Below are positions 6,012 to 6,498 of a stretch of DNA of 6,498 bases, in pieces. Source of the DNA: Terriglobia bacterium (lineage in GTDB: Bacteria; Acidobacteriota; Terriglobia; UBA7540); the NCBI GenBank assembly GCA_030042795.1, contig JASHYZ010000420.1, forward strand, positions 1 to 6,498, written 5' to 3'. The notes beneath the pieces are model-generated. The model did not search any database, was not told the DNA's origin, and saw only the letters and a program-made list of their open reading frames with translations. The position numbers were made by a program, and so were the translations under genes. Numbering within the stretch: the first letter of the stretch is position 1; each line of letters begins with the position of its first letter.

Positions 6012-6498
6012 CGGTTGGCTCCAATATCCCTTGACCACGGCACCATGATCTAAGTGGCCGGTTGTGGCGGCGTCCCGCAGGGCCTTCGTTCGCCGGGTTT
6101 CGCCGACAAGCCCTAAACTCACCGCGCGGCAAGCAGGCCCCGTACTCATGTTAATCGAACCGAGCAAAGATTGGCAGCCGTCCGGAAGTCACCTGAGCAC
6201 GGACTTTGCAGTGCTTCTCGCCTTTGCCGACCAAGCGCGAGCCTCGGGCTCACGCCTAAGCCGTCCGTCTGCGAAGAGGCAAACTCGCCCCTAAGCCCCT
6301 CACAGGAGATCGCCCGCCGGGCGAAGCCCATAAGCTTCCGAGCCGCGTCCGGATGAGAAAATGAGGAACCGACGCCAATATGAGTAACCGCAGGCTGGGA
6401 GACAGGTAGTGCCCGACACCGACATTTTGGGCTTGACTCTCTTTACCACGCATGATATTAACAATCCGCCCCGAAGTAGTCTCGGGGATCCCCGGTTA
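6012..6498. other. Non-coding or decayed stretch with no recognisable gene
   Basis: About 490 bases without a frame that resembles a known protein on either strand; the open frames are short (under about 80 codons) and arginine- and serine-rich, as expected from GC-rich non-coding DNA. I looked for tRNA arms, tmRNA, RNase P and common riboswitch cores and saw none. Small dyads are present: GAGCC/GGCTC (6239-6251), CGCCC/GGGCG (6312-6324), CCCCGA/TCGGGG (6469-6487) and the 12-base palindrome at 6483-6494. The mnmG promoter should lie here or in the antitoxin remnant, but I could not pick one with confidence. Confidence 0.55.

Noticed and set aside
6120..6210. Riboswitch-like words (GCAAAG, TTGGCAGCCG) suggesting a c-di-GMP aptamer
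   Set aside because: The order, spacing and paired stems of the aptamer are absent, and no gene follows on the + strand within the window.
6064..6453. Short open frames of 60-76 codons on both strands
   Set aside because: No domain or credible start signal seen; composition is that of random GC-rich sequence.
6483..6498. CGGGGATCCCCG palindrome at the window end, resembling a BamHI polylinker junction
   Set aside because: The flanks do not match the vector sequence I remember beyond the shared GGGATCCCCGG, so a 12-base palindrome by chance is as likely.
1..6498. CRISPR arrays, intact insertion sequences, tRNA or rRNA genes
   Set aside because: No regularly spaced repeats, transposase motifs, tRNA T-arm with matching acceptor, or rRNA sequence seen.

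Overview
The window is about 6.5 kb of GC-rich (roughly 58-60% by eye) bacterial chromosome. It carries six protein genes, one probable toxin-antitoxin remnant and two REP-like palindromes. The gene types (a YraN/UPF0102 protein with a long basic N-terminus, a 348-residue GalT with an extra Cys-pair, a RlpA without SPOR domain, MnmG) and the [16 protein letters not shown] repeat fit an acidobacterium or a similar environmental Gram-negative. This is inference from protein style, not a database match. Genes on the left run on the + strand; mnmG on the right runs on the - strand.

Layout. 1-783: the C-terminal 260 residues of a PLP-dependent class-III aminotransferase, cut by the window edge. 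812-1357: a YraN-type PD-(D/E)XK-fold protein, 28 bases downstream and probably cotranscribed. 1470-2516: galactose-1-phosphate uridylyltransferase with a TTG start. 2517-2761: an intergenic region holding a perfect 13-bp hairpin, a second 7-bp hairpin and a near-consensus sigma-70 promoter (TTGACA, 17 bp, TATATT) in an AT-rich patch. 2762-3229: an exported RlpA-like cell-wall enzyme. 3342-3824: an exported thioredoxin-fold protein with a WCGDC motif. 3821-5884 on the - strand: MnmG (GidA), the FAD-binding tRNA wobble-uridine modification enzyme. 5885-6011 on the - strand: a frameshifted Phd/YefM-like antitoxin remnant. 6012-6498: no recognisable gene.

The genes are mostly housekeeping and do not form one pathway. 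RlpA and the thioredoxin-like protein are both predicted to act outside the cytoplasm and may share the promoter at 2656. The thioredoxin and mnmG genes converge, and their stop codons overlap in the four bases TTAA.

The most notable observations are these. MnmG carries an in-frame insertion of about 24 residues encoded by a REP-like palindrome, and a second expansion of about 27 residues containing a tandem GSLE repeat. A decayed antitoxin gene runs directly into the mnmG start and explains a misleading upstream TTG start. I found no convincing new multi-gene system.
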